Shown here in pieces: positions 23,617-37,131 of a stretch of DNA of 64,000 nucleotides (its first letter is position 1; each line of letters begins with the position of its first letter). Position numbers and translations under genes: made by a program. The notes under the pieces are model-generated. The model ran no database searches and was not told the DNA's origin. It worked only from the letters and a program-made list of their open reading frames with translations. The DNA is from Silene conica. Taxonomy: Eukaryota > Streptophyta > Magnoliopsida > Caryophyllales > Caryophyllaceae. The stretch is from contig CM055312.2 of NCBI GenBank assembly GCA_029255685.2, forward strand, positions 51,866,202-51,930,201. The letters run 5' to 3'.

Positions 23617-26600
23617 TGTAACACCCCCATTTATTTAAGAGCCTTTAGCAAGACATTCTCAATAAATAGAGTTGTTACCATCTCGGAATGTCCGAGGTAG
23701 TGAATAACAAAGTAAAACAAACCAAAGTACTTTATATAAAAACTAGTTAAATTTAAACTTTAATATTACAACTATTACGCGAAGAATAAAAGTACAACTC
23801 ATCAAAGTATGTGATCTAATTCTAAGTAGGTCCAAGCCACGTCTCTCTCCATGCCCAAGTTCCTAATCCATCTGTCTCTGACCTGTAGAATCTACTCCCC
23901 ATTCCGGATCATCGTAGGTGTACACGAATACACTGTCAACCTCGCGGTTGAGTAGGATAACACAATAATTATAATGCAACAGTTAAATGATATGCAAATG
24001 TCATGATATGCTCGAGCTCAATCTCAATCTCATCCTCAAACTCATACCCTTGCACCAAGCCATACCAAACCTCCCGGCAGACTATAATCGGTCATCACCG
24101 AACACCAGCTCAATAGTTGATAAGACACCAGGCCTGGTCTGCAGAACCACCCTGGGCTTTATATCAGAACAATATCTGACCATAACTTTCTCAGTAACCA
24201 ATGCATATGCTATGCTCATGAATGCCACAATATATTTATTTAATCATGCTATCAAATACTGAAATACTCATGCCATTGCCAATAATCCACAATCAATCCA
24301 ACCAATATCATTCTTATATAATTCATGCATGCATCCATCACATACAAGGCAACATCATTTCATGACACATCACAGAGTAAATATCCATTCATATCACTTC
24401 AAAAAGTATAGTGTCAGTGTATCCTACCTGGATAGCAATATAATCCAATAGCAAGCCAGCAAGTAAACAGAGTTATGCCACTTCAATACCGTCACCAAAC
24501 AATTAGCAGAAGTATTCAATCACTAATCATTCCAATAACTATTTGTACTCCCGTCTACTTAACTTATTCATGAGCTTAATTAAATAAAACAATCACGACA
24601 CAACGATTATAATATACATAATTATTAACTAATATAATGATATAAACAAATATAATATATCAATTAATCAAATTAACTAATTACATAATATATTACACAC
24701 AACGAGACCGTATTAAACACGACTTCTTCAATTAGCTTGACTAACCCGTCTTTATTTCATTTATAACTAATCTTCGATTAAATAATCGAACATAGAAAAT
24801 ATAATTAAACAATTGGTAACCGTCACATCCATGTATAAAATTACTTAAATTTAATAATTACTAACATGAACGAAATTGCTAACAATAATAATCATACTAA
24901 CAACGATAACATTATCACAATAACAATATTAGCAATATTAATAATAATAACAACATTAGTAATAATAATAAGATGAATAAATAATATTAGTACCCATAAT
25001 AATAACATTAATAACATTAATATTAATAATAATAAGAAGAATAATAATGATAATGATTACAATAATGCTACACCAATCATGATAAAACAACAACAAAATT
25101 GACAACCAATAAACGTAAACAACCCTCAACCCGCAGTCCAAACAGACCGTGAAAACAGCCCCTTGACAGCCCCCGACACCCTCCAAAACAGCCCCAAAAG
25201 ACACCCCTTCAACCACCTGCACCACCACCAACCCACGGTGGTTGCAACCACCGCACCATGACGCATCCATTGGCACCAACCACGGCCCATGACTCGTCCC
25301 CAACAACACTCAAAACCGGTCACAAAACCCCTTGGTCGTAACATCCACCTACTGCTCCTATTTCTGCCCCCTCTAAAAAGACGCCCTTAACCACCTTATG
25401 ACACCACCATAGCTACATCCTACCACCACCCTCGACACCCCACATTACATAACACTCCCTGGTGACAGCCACCAGGCTTCGACACCCCCTTAAACCCCTC
25501 AAACAGACGCCTTAACCGAGATGTATACGAACCCCCCCTGTTTCTGCGGGTTTCTGCATAGGCTGTCTAAACAGCCTCTTCCCGCCACCACGAACCATCT
25601 TACCACCCCCAAAACCACCTAATATATACCACTACTATCACTCACGACCCACGACAAGAATCGAATCAAAATATGGACGAATAAGCAACTGAAACGAGAT
25701 TGGCATAACAAGCATAAAACAGAGTATGTTCAGCAATAACGACTTTCATGGCGGTTTTTATGACGTTTATGGTGGTCCTATGGTGGGTTAAGCACAAGGT
25801 ACATGTTATATATACTACAAAGATTACTCACAACCTTAATAGACAGATCTGAAGGTCTTCAAAGTACGAGAAAAAGAGGGTTAAACTTACAAGTATGCAA
25901 AGATGAAAACGAAGGGGAAAGGCTGCGTTGTTGTTGCTGTTGCTTACGTTCTCTTCAACTCACTGAGGCAAGATAGGGTTTCTGAGCATAGATGGAGTAG
26001 AGGCAGACGGAATGAATAGGGTTTCTTTTTGGGTGTCGATGGAGGTAGAAAGGAGGTGTGGTGATTAGGGTTTTTAGGTTGTATTATGTCGGTATAGTGT
26101 TTTATGTTTATGGGTCATTACTCTCATATACGGTTTTCTCATAATCAACCCGAGCCCAAGTCCAACATGCGTCAAACATAACTCGAGTCTAATAGTCCAT
26201 CACGCACCCCGAGGTCTCACCAACTATATCCCGTAACTTAAAATAACCAAGTACGTATAATTTATTTATACTAAGTAAATTAATTATGAGAATATAATTT
26301 TATTAGAACTAACATAAATATATATAAAAATTAGGATTTAAATATAATTATGATTTAAATAATAAAATAAGTATAAGTGGGAAATAAATATAAAATATGA
26401 AATATATTTAATTATAATTATATTATCAAAATAAAGAAATACAAATGAAATGTTATTTTATGAAATAACTATCAAATATAAAATTATTATGAAATACGAA
26501 TTAATCGTAGAAATACGATTTATAAAATAATAACAGTTTACGTAAAATACTTTATAAACATTCCATTTGGAAATACTTGTATAAAACACAGTTCCACTGC

Positions 26601-26632
26601 CGTTGACCGAGGCTACTATACGGGGTATTACA
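23617..26632 (-). repeat. 5' LTR of the LARD-like element
   Basis: This 3016-bp copy matches 15211-18197. It carries about 36 extra bases near 26143-26180 flanked by CATAA on both sides; LTR-1 probably lost them by deletion between those short repeats. Confidence 0.93.
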
Positions 26633-26637
26633 TTATG

Positions 26638-29302
26638 GTTCGACCATAGCACCTTGATTATACGGGTCTCTCCATTTCGGGTCATTCGAACTTTACTATC
26701 CAAGATCTTAACAGGCCGCTCTTCGTAAGTTAGTGAATTGTCGAGCTCTAGTGCTACCTCTCTAATTCGTTCCAAGATCCCATACAAACCTATATATCAG
26801 GCTCAATTTATTTCCCTTCAAAGAAAATTGTATTACTCTCGTAATGAGTTATACTCTCCACAACACTTTTTATTTCACCTGTTATTAAATAATCGGTCAT
26901 TATCCATTCATAAGTTACGTGCGAGCGCTCGATGTTTCTCTTTAGTCAACTATATCTTCTACCTTCATCATTTTCATCTATCATCAAACCCTTAACACGT
27001 GTTCATTAGTATCCATCAACCAGTTGCGTTGCTAGCAACTCCTTAAAGCCAAAATCTTAAATTTTTCTCTATTACCTCAAGTCGGAATAAATGTATCCTC
27101 AAATAGTCAAATAATCTTAAACTATTAACTACTTCGGTATGCCGGTATGTCACTAAATCCGCATATGCGTGAAATTATAGTCACCCTTTACTTAATTCTC
27201 ATATTACACCATCGTACTATCATTCCCAAAATCTCATAACATTCTGTGTCTCTCATCAGTAATTCAATTTAGCAACCATAGTCGATACTTATTTGAAAAC
27301 TTCAAAATTCCTTTCTCCATCTCTTAACCATGAATCCATTACATATGGCAAACCTCTTAATACCTATTAAAACCAATACATAATCCGATAAATTTAGCAT
27401 TTTCCATCGGCATTAAAACTCTAATTAGCCATTAAACTTTTTCCACAAACTCTATTTCCGCTCATATGTACTAATGTTCAAATCTAATCCTTAATACTAA
27501 TTACTTCAACTAATCTCATCAAGTAAGAATCACCACTGTTTGGTCTAAGCTTTTCATTTCCTCAAAGTCTTATTGCCCCCAAAATTACCAATGTAATTTC
27601 TTTGTCATAACTAACGCAAAAGGAGTGTATGCCTTATCTATGCAGTTCTCCACAAAATGCATTGATAACTTATATATAAAAATTTACATCCCGATAACGC
27701 ATTCATACTTACATCATAAATACCACTCAATGCCTTAAACAGAGTCAATATGATAAAATTACACCTTAATATCCTTGCACTAACTCGAACCCGAATGATC
27801 ACCTATAATATTCATATTCGTAACTATCACTCCAATTGATCAAGTCCTAGTACCTTAATTCCTTTCTTTTATACCTTTCAGTAAATAGTTTCTGCTCATG
27901 CTATCTATACCACTGATCCCCACATAACATCATCATCTTCATCAAACATCGTTGCATAAAAGTTAATCCCTTATTTAATTTTTTTTTTCAAATAGTTCTT
28001 AATAACCCTTCAAGTTAAACCGAATCATTTGTGTCTTAATCGTCCAAGAAACATTATCCATTTATATATCTCAATACTTTTCTTATCACCATACTAACAT
28101 TAATGAATTAATTGATACCTCAACTAAGTAGTTAGATTATTATTCCGCAACTTCATGCACATGACTAACTCTTTGTAACATCTCTAGTTTTCCATATTCA
28201 CAAATTCAATACGCAACTTCCATTTTTCCAACTCACTATTTTTGGGATCTCTAAATCGGTAACCACAAATAGGTGAATTCATTCGTACAAAATCCTCTAA
28301 GTTCTCCATTTTTCCTAATGGTATCATTGATATATAATGGATCAAAACATTTCAATCAAAATCCTGTCTCCATAAATTTACAACGGCTAAATATCGGTAT
28401 TTCCTTCCTGTCATATGAAACCTTTTCTTAACTTAGATTTTTCTTCTCCACACACAAAGGTTCTTAAATAAGATGCAATATTCCTTTGATCATATAACTA
28501 ATGTACCTTATTCACCGACTTAACTAATATACTTTCATTTATCTTATGTATCTCCAAAATATACGGTTCATTTATCATCCATACTTGTTACACAATTTAT
28601 AACTCTAAATGAAATACTAGCATACTTCGATCATTATTGTACTACTGCCTTATAATACCCAATACCTACAAAGACATTCAAGTTGAGCTATATCATATAT
28701 CATTGGTAACACCATTCTTATATTCAGCGGTAACCCAAGTGGCGAAACTACAACGTCAAATAACTATAGTCGTTACGCTTTACCTCCAAATATAACCAAC
28801 AAATATGTCATTCAATAGATTACCGGTAGTGATGATTGTCACAAAATAACTCAAGTTATAAAATAAAATCTCATGTATGAATCACAACGAATTCAATAAG
28901 GTATGTGTCCCGTTTATCATCACAATTACACTTCGATTCTATAACACCATAATATATGAACAATCAATTGCATTTCGCATTATATTAACATACTTTATTT
29001 CATTCCATTCCATACCCCTTTCAATTCTTAGTGCTCAAATATCAAAGTTTGTTCCAACAATTCACATATACCAATATACGTCCCATATAAATCCCACACA
29101 CAACTCACCCGCGTCATTAATTTTTTTTTTCCATAAGATTAGTCCGTTTATTCATTTAGTATATTACATTATTTTTTTTTTTTATTTTTTTTTATTTTTA
29201 AACTTTTACAAATATTTAATATGGTCGGTTAATGTACGGGCGGTGAAGAGATATGAAGATCTAATCACCTATCGAAGAAGGAAACCCGCTCTGATACCAC
29301 TT
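26638..29302 (-). other. Internal A of the Gypsy-type array, remainder
   Basis: This stretch matches internal B (32383-33981 and 47321-48923) closely but lacks about 535 bp present there at about 33206-33740. A tRNA-Met-type primer site (minus strand, 29288-29299) lies next to LTR-B. Poly-T runs occur at about 29119-29200. The 175-residue ORF at 28877-29404 is AT-rich, crosses into the LTR and has no known motif, so I do not call it a gene. Confidence 0.8.
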
Positions 29303-32133
29303 TGTAACACCCCCATAATCCTCTTTATTTATAGATATGGTTCTCAAGTAAAATTCGGATCATGGGTGTGTCACAATTTAACCAAATATGGTAGTAGTAC
29401 CTAGACATGAAATAAAATGGGTAGTTGTCTAATGCAATTTAAAATCCGAAGGATAAAATCCGATTACAACCAAATTTAAAGTTTGCGGAAGCGGAAATAA
29501 AGTTCAACGATCCAAAAGAAAGATAAAGTCTTTAAGCATTTGTCTTTGATTGAAAGGTTTAAGCGCGCTCTCCCGTGCATCCCACGACTAATTCCCACGA
29601 GTACCTGTCACACGATCTGCTCACACAATTTGTGATCACCGCAGGTCCAAGCAAGGACAAAACAAATAAAAGGGTCAACGATAATGTTGAGTAAGGTAAA
29701 CAATCCGAATAATGAATAAACGGAATATGAAACCATAACTTAAAAGACATTTTAAAAAATAATGCGTAACAAAAGTGTTTCGAAAGATTGAAAACAGAGT
29801 ATAAGAATTGCCACTGTTAATTGAAAGGGAACAAATAATTTAATATGATTAAGATAAACATGAGTGTTCCAAAAGATTCAAATCCATATCCGACTTTTCA
29901 TGATAATTCCAATCCAAAGAAAACATTTCTTTCCCACAATTTCCAACGTCGGTATATACTTGGATAGAGGCCGTATGAAGAGGATCCACTCGCCCTAAAT
30001 CGGATAAGTCGAGGCTCACCAAATCATGTACTAGACTGTCCTAGAATCCCGAGTGTGTGCACACCCCTCTAAGGGCCAACCCCAAAGAGGAAGATAAGAG
30101 GACGGGGTCTCGATCAACTAACCCCCATCAGAAGCTGTGTATAGGAAGTCCCTTATTATGGAACAACCTACCCCTCTACCAAAACCGTTTCAAACCAACA
30201 TGAGAATCCATTTCCAAAATAACCAAGATATTTCCTTCAAATTTGATAACTCATAATAAGCTTGTATAAAAGCAAGACGGTTTTGGTTCCCAAAACTTTT
30301 AGAATCATAAAGCACTTCTTTTCCATATTAAATATAATCCCGTTTCAAGAGATCAAAACAAACCAGTCTTTGTCCATAATCATTTTTTAATATACATCCA
30401 ACCAATATAAATAATTCAATATAATCAAAAGTCTCAACATGCAAGATAGTAACAAATCGTAACGGTTTAATAAGAGTGTACGGATAAGCGTTTCCCTTAC
30501 CTTGCAAGCGGTTAAAATTTAGAGAGCCTCTTCTACGAATCCCGACTCTACATAATATTTAAAATAATAGTCACTTATATGAACAACCATTACTAAGCTA
30601 CTTGTAGTAAATTATGCAATAACTATACTTTCTCGGTTTTTACAGATTCAAAACAGAAACTTTAAATCGCCATATCTCCTTCGTTACTAAACTTTTTGAG
30701 GTGAGACCAGTAAGGTTTGGTTCCTTAGTGAGTCGTCCATCTTTAATGTCTTGGTGGTCAGAGTCTAAAAACGTGTTTAAGGGGTCCAAAGTTACAGTGT
30801 ACCAAAGTTGGTCCAAAGGTGAGTCTTAAAACGTTACGGGGTGGTAAATACTCTTAACATGTCGAAACTCGTCGAAACGAAAGCCTACTACACTTTTCAT
30901 TCATTAAACTTTAAAATTTTAAGAGATGGGTCACTGATTATATTTATATGTATGACTAAATTACCCTTTTATGGAAATGTAAGCTTTTAACAGGTAAGAC
31001 TAATTAGAATATTTTTCCAGAACACAACCGAAACTTGTGAAAATTATATAAAATTGAAAACGTCATATTCTAGTGCATGGTTGGCTTTATTGGATTCCTT
31101 TATGTGTCTACAACATATTGTTAGCCATGCATGTTGTCTCAGAAATGGGTTTATCAAATCAAAAAACGCGTTTTCAAAACAATGGTGAAAAACTGAGTCA
31201 TGAAAAGTTTTACATCATAAATCCTTCTTAACAAATTGAAACGAGTTGATTCAAAAGCCTATTATCATCTAGACGCAAAGTAGTTTAACATATTAAAAGA
31301 TGAGACACGGATTCCTTTTATAAATATGGTTTGATTACTCTTTAAGTGAGATCTAATGATGCGGTTAAGCAGAAAACATGTTGTAGTATATGATTTTTCA
31401 TTTCTAAACGGTACATGCAAACATCCTAATTTTTGGTGAGTGTTTTTATAACAAATCAAGGAAGGTCTGAAATTTTTATTTTCTGAAAATACTCATTTTA
31501 ACATGTGATTTCAGATCTACTACATGCATGCTACGTTTTTGACAAATAACGGTTTTTACTAGCTTTAATCCTTTGCATGCATGAGTAAAACTTGTTTGAG
31601 TGGTGTTATTTGATTTAAGAATATGTGAATTTGTGTTTATATGATGAGGAATCAGAATAAAAACAATTTTCATAGGCTTACTACGTGAATAGTTGATGTT
31701 TAGGCAAGATCTTCCTCCTTAGCTCTCTTCTTCTTCTTCTTCCTTTTTTTTTTGTTCTCCCTCTCTCTTTCTATCACTCTCTCTATTTTTTTGTATTTGT
31801 GAGGAATAGAAGCTGGTGGGGGATTGAATTAGGTTTAAGAGGGTTTAAATGAATGTTGGAAAAATGAGAAAGCAAAAGTATAGGGAAGGGGGAGGTGGCG
31901 GCATGCATGCATGGGGAAGGGTCCATGTTTTTCTTCTTTTATTAGTCCCCATGTGTCTAGGTAAGTGTAGGTTTCTTAGGTAATACTTACCCATCAGATT
32001 TGATGTGGTATTACGGTTTCTTGCGCGACATAGAAAGATGCATGCGACGGTTTTACGTGTTTCTTTTAAGCGATACTTGTATTGTCAATAAATTTCCCAT
32101 TTTATTTTATTGACGGATTTTACGGGTATTACA
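29303..32133 (-). repeat. LTR-B of the Gypsy-type array (shared middle LTR)
   Basis: This 2831-bp LTR starts TGTAACACCCCCATAATCC and ends ACGGGTATTACA. It is the 5' LTR of the left unit and the 3' LTR of the right unit. At sites separating the copies it agrees with LTR-C rather than LTR-A. Confidence 0.9.
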
Positions 32134-33981
32134 ATCTACCCCCCTTAAAAACGAACTTCGTCCTCGAAGTTCTAAAACTACCCCCCATTCAAGCAAAGCT
32201 GACGCTATCATCTATAATAGTCTCTTATAACGCATGGAAAACAAAAGAAATAAAAATTGCAGGTATTACATCCTACCTCCCTTTAAGAGTGTTACGTCCT
32301 CGTAATTAGGTAATTACCTCGCAAAGCTATGTGTATTTAAGTTTCATGGCCTCCTCGGCTTCCCAAGTGGCCTCCTCGGTGTTATGGTTCGACCATAGCA
32401 CCTTGATTATACGGGTCTCTCCATTTCGGGTCATTCGAACTTTACTATCCAAGATCTTAACAGAACGCTCTTCGTAAGTTAGTGAATTGTCGAGCTCTAG
32501 TGCTACCTCTCTAATTCGTTCCAAGATCCCATACAAACCTATATATATCAGGCTCAATTTATTTCCCTTCAAAGAAAATTGTATTACTCTCGTAATGGGT
32601 TATATTCTCCACAACACTTTTTATTTCACCTGTTATTAAATAATCGGTCATTATCCATTCATAAGTTACGTGCGAGCGCTCGATGTTTCTCTTTAGTCAA
32701 CTATATCTTCTACCTTCATCATTTTCATCTATCATCAAACCCTTAACACGTGTTCATTAGTATCCATCAACCAGTTGCGTTGCTAGCAACTCCTTAAAGC
32801 CAAAATCTTAAATTTTTCTCTATTACCTCAAGTCAGAATAAATGTATCCTCAAATAGTCAAATAATCTTAAACTATTAACTACTTCGGTATGCCGGTATG
32901 TCACTAAATCCGCATATGCGTGAAATTATAGTCACCCTTTACTTAATTCTCATATTACACCGTCGTACTATCATTCCCAAAATCTCATAACATTCTGTGT
33001 CTCTCATCAGTAATTCAATTTAGCAACCATAGTCGATACTTATTTGAAAACTTCAAAATTCCTTTCGCCATCTCTTAACCATGAATCCATTACATATGGC
33101 AAACCTCTTAATACCTATTAAAACCACTACATAATTCGATAAATTTAGCATTTTCCATCGACATTAAAACTCTAATTAGCCATTAAACTTTTTCCACAAA
33201 CTCACTCTTACTGGTACTAAGTCTTCCGAGCATAAATTATTTAAACATTATTATCTTTTATCGCACATACCACAAGTATATATATATTCAATATTTACGA
33301 CAAAAGCTTCCGAAATTCTTATAACTTTACCTCAAATAATAAGTGTTCCTCAATAAGCTCAATTCATATCATACATACTAAGTCAATCTTCCGTTTTACT
33401 CACCATGTACTTTCCTTGGTCATGTCCATTAGTTGCAACCAAAAATATGTATTCCAAGATCATATCTTAACTTCATCACATATATTAATTTCTCTTGATC
33501 CTTTGTGAAATCAATATAGACCAATCTTATAGTCCTCTAAGTCCTCTTCAGTATTACATTATTTGTCCACAATTGATCATAATCACATGACTTGATAATC
33601 AATCCACGCTGCCTTGTCCAATACTCTACCTATAATTCCTTCAAGTTTATTGGTAATCTAGTTTCTTAATGTATCCCCAATAAAATTCATTAACATCACT
33701 CTAGGTCAAATGCGCTACTCCTCCTAAAGGTTTAATGTCATTTCCGCTCATATGTACTAATGTTCAAATCTAATCCTTAATACTAATTACTTCAACTAAT
33801 CTCATCAAGTAAGAATCACCACTGTTTGGTCTAAGCTTTTCATTTCCTCAAAGTCTTATTGCCCCCAAAATTACCAATGTCGTACCTGTGTAATTTCTTT
33901 GTCATAACTAACGCAAAAGGAGTGTATGCCTTATCTATGCAGTTCTCCACAAAATGCATTGATAACTTATATATAAAAATT
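32134..33981 (-). other. Internal B of the Gypsy-type array, left part
   Basis: It begins with the same two purine-tract modules as internal A (about 32134-32178 and 32262-32307). It contains about 535 bp (33206-33740) absent from internal A. It ends at the Copia insertion; bases 33977-33981 (AAATT) are the target duplication. No coding sequence is supported. Confidence 0.82.
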
Positions 33982-35052
33982 TGTTGGAGATTGTGTCCTC
34001 CACATGTAGTGTGATAACGTCATTGCACATACCCTTGTACGGACAAGTGGGAGATTATTGGGGCTGGTGTCCTTGACAATTAAGTACAATGACTTATTAA
34101 ATCTCTTTAAGGATCACAAGGGCATACTTTTGTATTATTACCAGTTGATCCACGTTTATCAATAACGGTTGGCTTGCTAGATAAGTTTGACGTTATTGTC
34201 ATACGGATGGCGGTGATCAACTGGTCCCTATACGTCACACCTATAGGACACGTTTGAGAGATGTGAAGGTATGAAAATACAGTCACATTTTGCCGGATAT
34301 GACTAAACAGTTAGTCAGAGGTATTGACTACTAAATTAGTCAATAAGATGTTGAGATTATTATTTAATACGGATTAAATAATTTTAGCTAATACGGATTA
34401 CATGATTAATTCGTAAATTAAATATAAAAGGTTATATTTAATTAAATATTGTATTCGCGAATTAATATAAACAGTTATATTAATTTGGGTAATTATACAA
34501 TATCGTATTTTATCAGACCATTATTAATATATCGACTATATTAATATCTGATAACATGCTACGATTTATAAATAAAACCCGCGATTATATTTTAGCAAAA
34601 ACGGATCGAATCACGCATTAGAATAAGGTAAGAGTGGGAAGCCCACTCTCACCCTAACCCTAATTTCGGTCGACCAAAGCAGTACAAGAGGAGAGGACTT
34701 CTCCTTTTGTCAGGCTGCTGATTTTACTGATAATCACATCTCAAGAAAATTAGGGTTTTGAGAGCATTCTTCTCCCAAAACCTCAGATCTCACATCTAAA
34801 ACCTAAATAACTCTCCCAATATTGCAAGGCAGTTGGAGAGGATTTCTAGCACACGCGGCCACGTCTCATTCTAAGTCTTGGGTGCAAGTTATAGGAGGGA
34901 ATTTGTGTTAATTCCTGTTCTTAGGCCTTTCGCACAAGGACTAAAGGTTGTACTTCTTTTCTTATCCTTTTTAATCTTATGACTATAAACACAACTGTAT
35001 TTTTCATTATAATCCTGCAAGTTTAGGGTGAATACATGCTTTATTCCCCACA
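33982..35052 (+). repeat. 5' LTR (extended, 1071 bp) of the plus-strand Copia element
   Basis: It starts TGTTGGAGATTG and ends TTATTCCCCACA. The older, shorter start site lies at 34056 but reads TATTGGGG here, against TGTTGGGG in the 3' LTR. Confidence 0.95.
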
Positions 35053-35054
35053 AG

Positions 35055-35067
35055 TGGTATCAGAGCC
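35055..35067 (+). promoter_or_regulatory. Primer binding site of the plus-strand Copia element
   Basis: TGGTATCAGAGCC lies two bases after the 5' LTR and fits initiator tRNA-Met priming. Confidence 0.93.
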
Positions 35068-35155
35068 TTAGGCCATGAAAATTTTACTTTTGTGTTTTTC
35101 ATAAGTTTTAAAATCTGAAAAGAAAAAAAAAGAAAACGTGTTTTGCCGCTGAGTC

Positions 35156-35530
35156 GGTCGATCGACCTCCTGTTGCGGTCGGTCGACCGCCTCCTGTGAG
35201 TTTTCTGTTTTTTTTAAAAACAGTTTCCTTTGTGAGGCTTCGATCTTGATTTTCGATTCCTGTTTACATATTGTTAATTAATCGATATTCTTGACAATAT
35301 GTGAACCCTTGTTGATGTTAATTTTGATTTACTTGTTTTAATCAAAGTTTAAAAGGTAAAAACTTGTTTTGATTTCAAAAGGTGCAGCGATTTGCGTTTT
35401 CTGAAATTCGTTTTTACTGCCTGTTGGTCGGTCGACCTAATTGATAGGTCGGTCGACCGATTTTGCTGTTGCAGAAAGTTTCCGTTTTTCGGCTGGAGGT
35501 CGGTCGACCACATGTTTAGGTCGGTCGACC
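35156..35530. repeat. Two clusters of GGTCGACC-core palindromes in the Copia leader
   Basis: Sites are GGTCGATCGACC at 35156-35167, a GGTCGGTCGACC site centred in 35175-35190, and GGTCGGTCGACC at 35426-35437, 35447-35458, 35498-35509 and 35519-35530. Measured from the LTR end they lie at about +104 to +138 and +374 to +478. In the outer Copia copy the sites lie at about +89 to +125 and +325 to +401 but carry CTCGATCGAG. Confidence 0.9.
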
Positions 35531-36134
35531 TCCCCCCTGTAACAGACTCGTTTTTTCTTTTTTTTTTTTTCGAAAATAACATGTTTTATTTTCACATGGC
35601 CTTTAGTAGTATACTATATACGGAAATAGTATATTATTAATTTTGTGAAACGGTTCACCCTCGTATGGTACATATTATTTTAAAACGGTTTAAAATAATA
35701 GGATTATAAACTCATTAAAATTAAAGTGGTTAAAACGGTATAATCACATAATTTTAATCCCGTAAGGTGGTTTGGTAAAAATTTATTAATCATAATAACA
35801 GTATTATGTCATGTATGAATTTTATTTAGTTGATGCATTTTATTTATCGTCCTGTGAATGCCTTGAATGCTTTCAATAACGTATTTAATTTTTGCAAACG
35901 GTTGTAACTTAGTGTGGCCTTAGTAGATTGTGTTACCGTAATGATGGAACACAGTCTTGCTTGTAATTTTGAGATCTTGAATCTCCGTTTTGGGTTTTTG
36001 CCATGTAATTACTTTTGTATTTAAATTAGAATGTATCTAGGATTACTTTTGTAATTTAAATTAGTAATTTTGTGAAGACCAAAGACAAGACGGAGACTGG
36101 ATGCTCACTCCCGCTGCAAGGACCAAGATGGAAC
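35531..36134 (+). other. Leader of the plus-strand Copia element, left of the nested copy
   Basis: This untranslated leader matches the outer Copia leader. Bases 36130-36134 (GGAAC) are the target duplication of the nested element; the leader resumes at 40663. No gene was seen. Confidence 0.8.
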
Positions 36135-37131
36135 TATGGGGAATAAAACGCGTATTCGTCCTAAACTTGCAGGATTATAATGAAAAATACAATCGTGAAT
36201 ATGGTCATAAGATTAAAAAGATAAGAAAAGAAGTACAACCTTTAGTCCTCGCGCAAAAGGCCTAAGAACAGGAATTAACACAAATTCCCTCCTATAACTT
36301 GCACCCAAGACTTAGAATGAGACGTGGCCGCGTGTGCTAGAAATCCTCTCCAACTGCCTTGCAATATTGGGAGAGCTATTGAGTTTTAGATGTGAGATCT
36401 GAGGTTTTGGGAGAAGAATGCTCTCAAAACCCTAATGTTACCTTGAGATTATTTTACAGTGCAACAAGAGTAGTCTACATAAGGAGAGTCCTCCTCCTTA
36501 TATAGACCACACGGTCGAAATACCCGAGTAGGGTAAGGGTGGGCTTTCCACTCTTACCTTATTCTGGTTCGTGATTCGACCCAATTAGCTTTAAGTTGTT
36601 CGCGGTATATTTAATTATAAATCGTAACATGTAATCAGATATTAATACAGTCGATATATTAATATCGGTCTGATAAAATACGATATTGTATAATTACCCA
36701 AATTAATATAACTGTTTATATTAATACGCGAATACAATATTTAATTAAATATAACCATTTATATTTAATTTACGAATTAATCATGTAATCCGTATTAGCT
36801 AAAATTATTTAATCCGTATTAAATAATAATCTCAACATCTTATTGACTAATTTAATAGTCAATACCTCTGACTAACTGTTTAGTCATATCCGGCATAAAT
36901 GTGACTGTATTTTCATACCTTCACATCTCTCAAACGTGTCCTATAGGTGTGACGTATAGGGACCAGTTGACCACCGCCATCCGTATGACAATAACGTCAA
37001 ACTTATCTAGCAAGCCAACCGTTATTGATAAACGTGGATCAACTGGTAATAATACAGAAGTATGCCCTTGTGATCCTTAAAGAGATTTAATAAGTCATTG
37101 TACTTAATTGTCAAGGACACCAGCCCCAACA
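36135..37131 (-). repeat. 3' LTR of the nested Copia element
   Basis: This 997-bp LTR differs from the other LTR of the same element at eight positions that I could count over 988 shared bases. Confidence 0.93.

Larger units (their letters stand above)
15211..26632 (-). mobile_element. Large non-coding Gypsy-type LTR element (LARD-like)
   Basis: LTRs of about 3 kb (15211-18197 and 23617-26632) bound a 5.4-kb interior, and TTATG flanks both ends (15206-15210 and 26633-26637). Removing the element and one duplication restores continuity with the Gypsy-type array copy near 32382. A tRNA-Met primer site on the minus strand (23602-23613) and a purine tract next to 18198 give right-to-left orientation. 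The interior has no gag or pol motif. About 2.5 kb of it is a later solo LTR, so the native interior is only about 2.9 kb. The ends and 3' purine modules resemble Del/Tekay-type elements. The two LTRs differ by several substitutions and a roughly 36-bp length difference near 26143, so the insertion is not recent. Confidence 0.9.

Noticed and set aside
28877-29404. 175-residue ORF as a membrane-protein gene
   Set aside because: It is AT-rich, runs across a primer site into LTR-B, and its counterpart at 48514 is truncated by a poly-T length change. Composition alone explains the hydrophobic look.
34056-35052. A 997-bp 5' LTR starting at 34056 for the plus-strand Copia element
   Set aside because: The AAATT duplication abuts 33982, not 34056, and the 3' LTR is also 1071 bp long when measured from TGTTGGAG.
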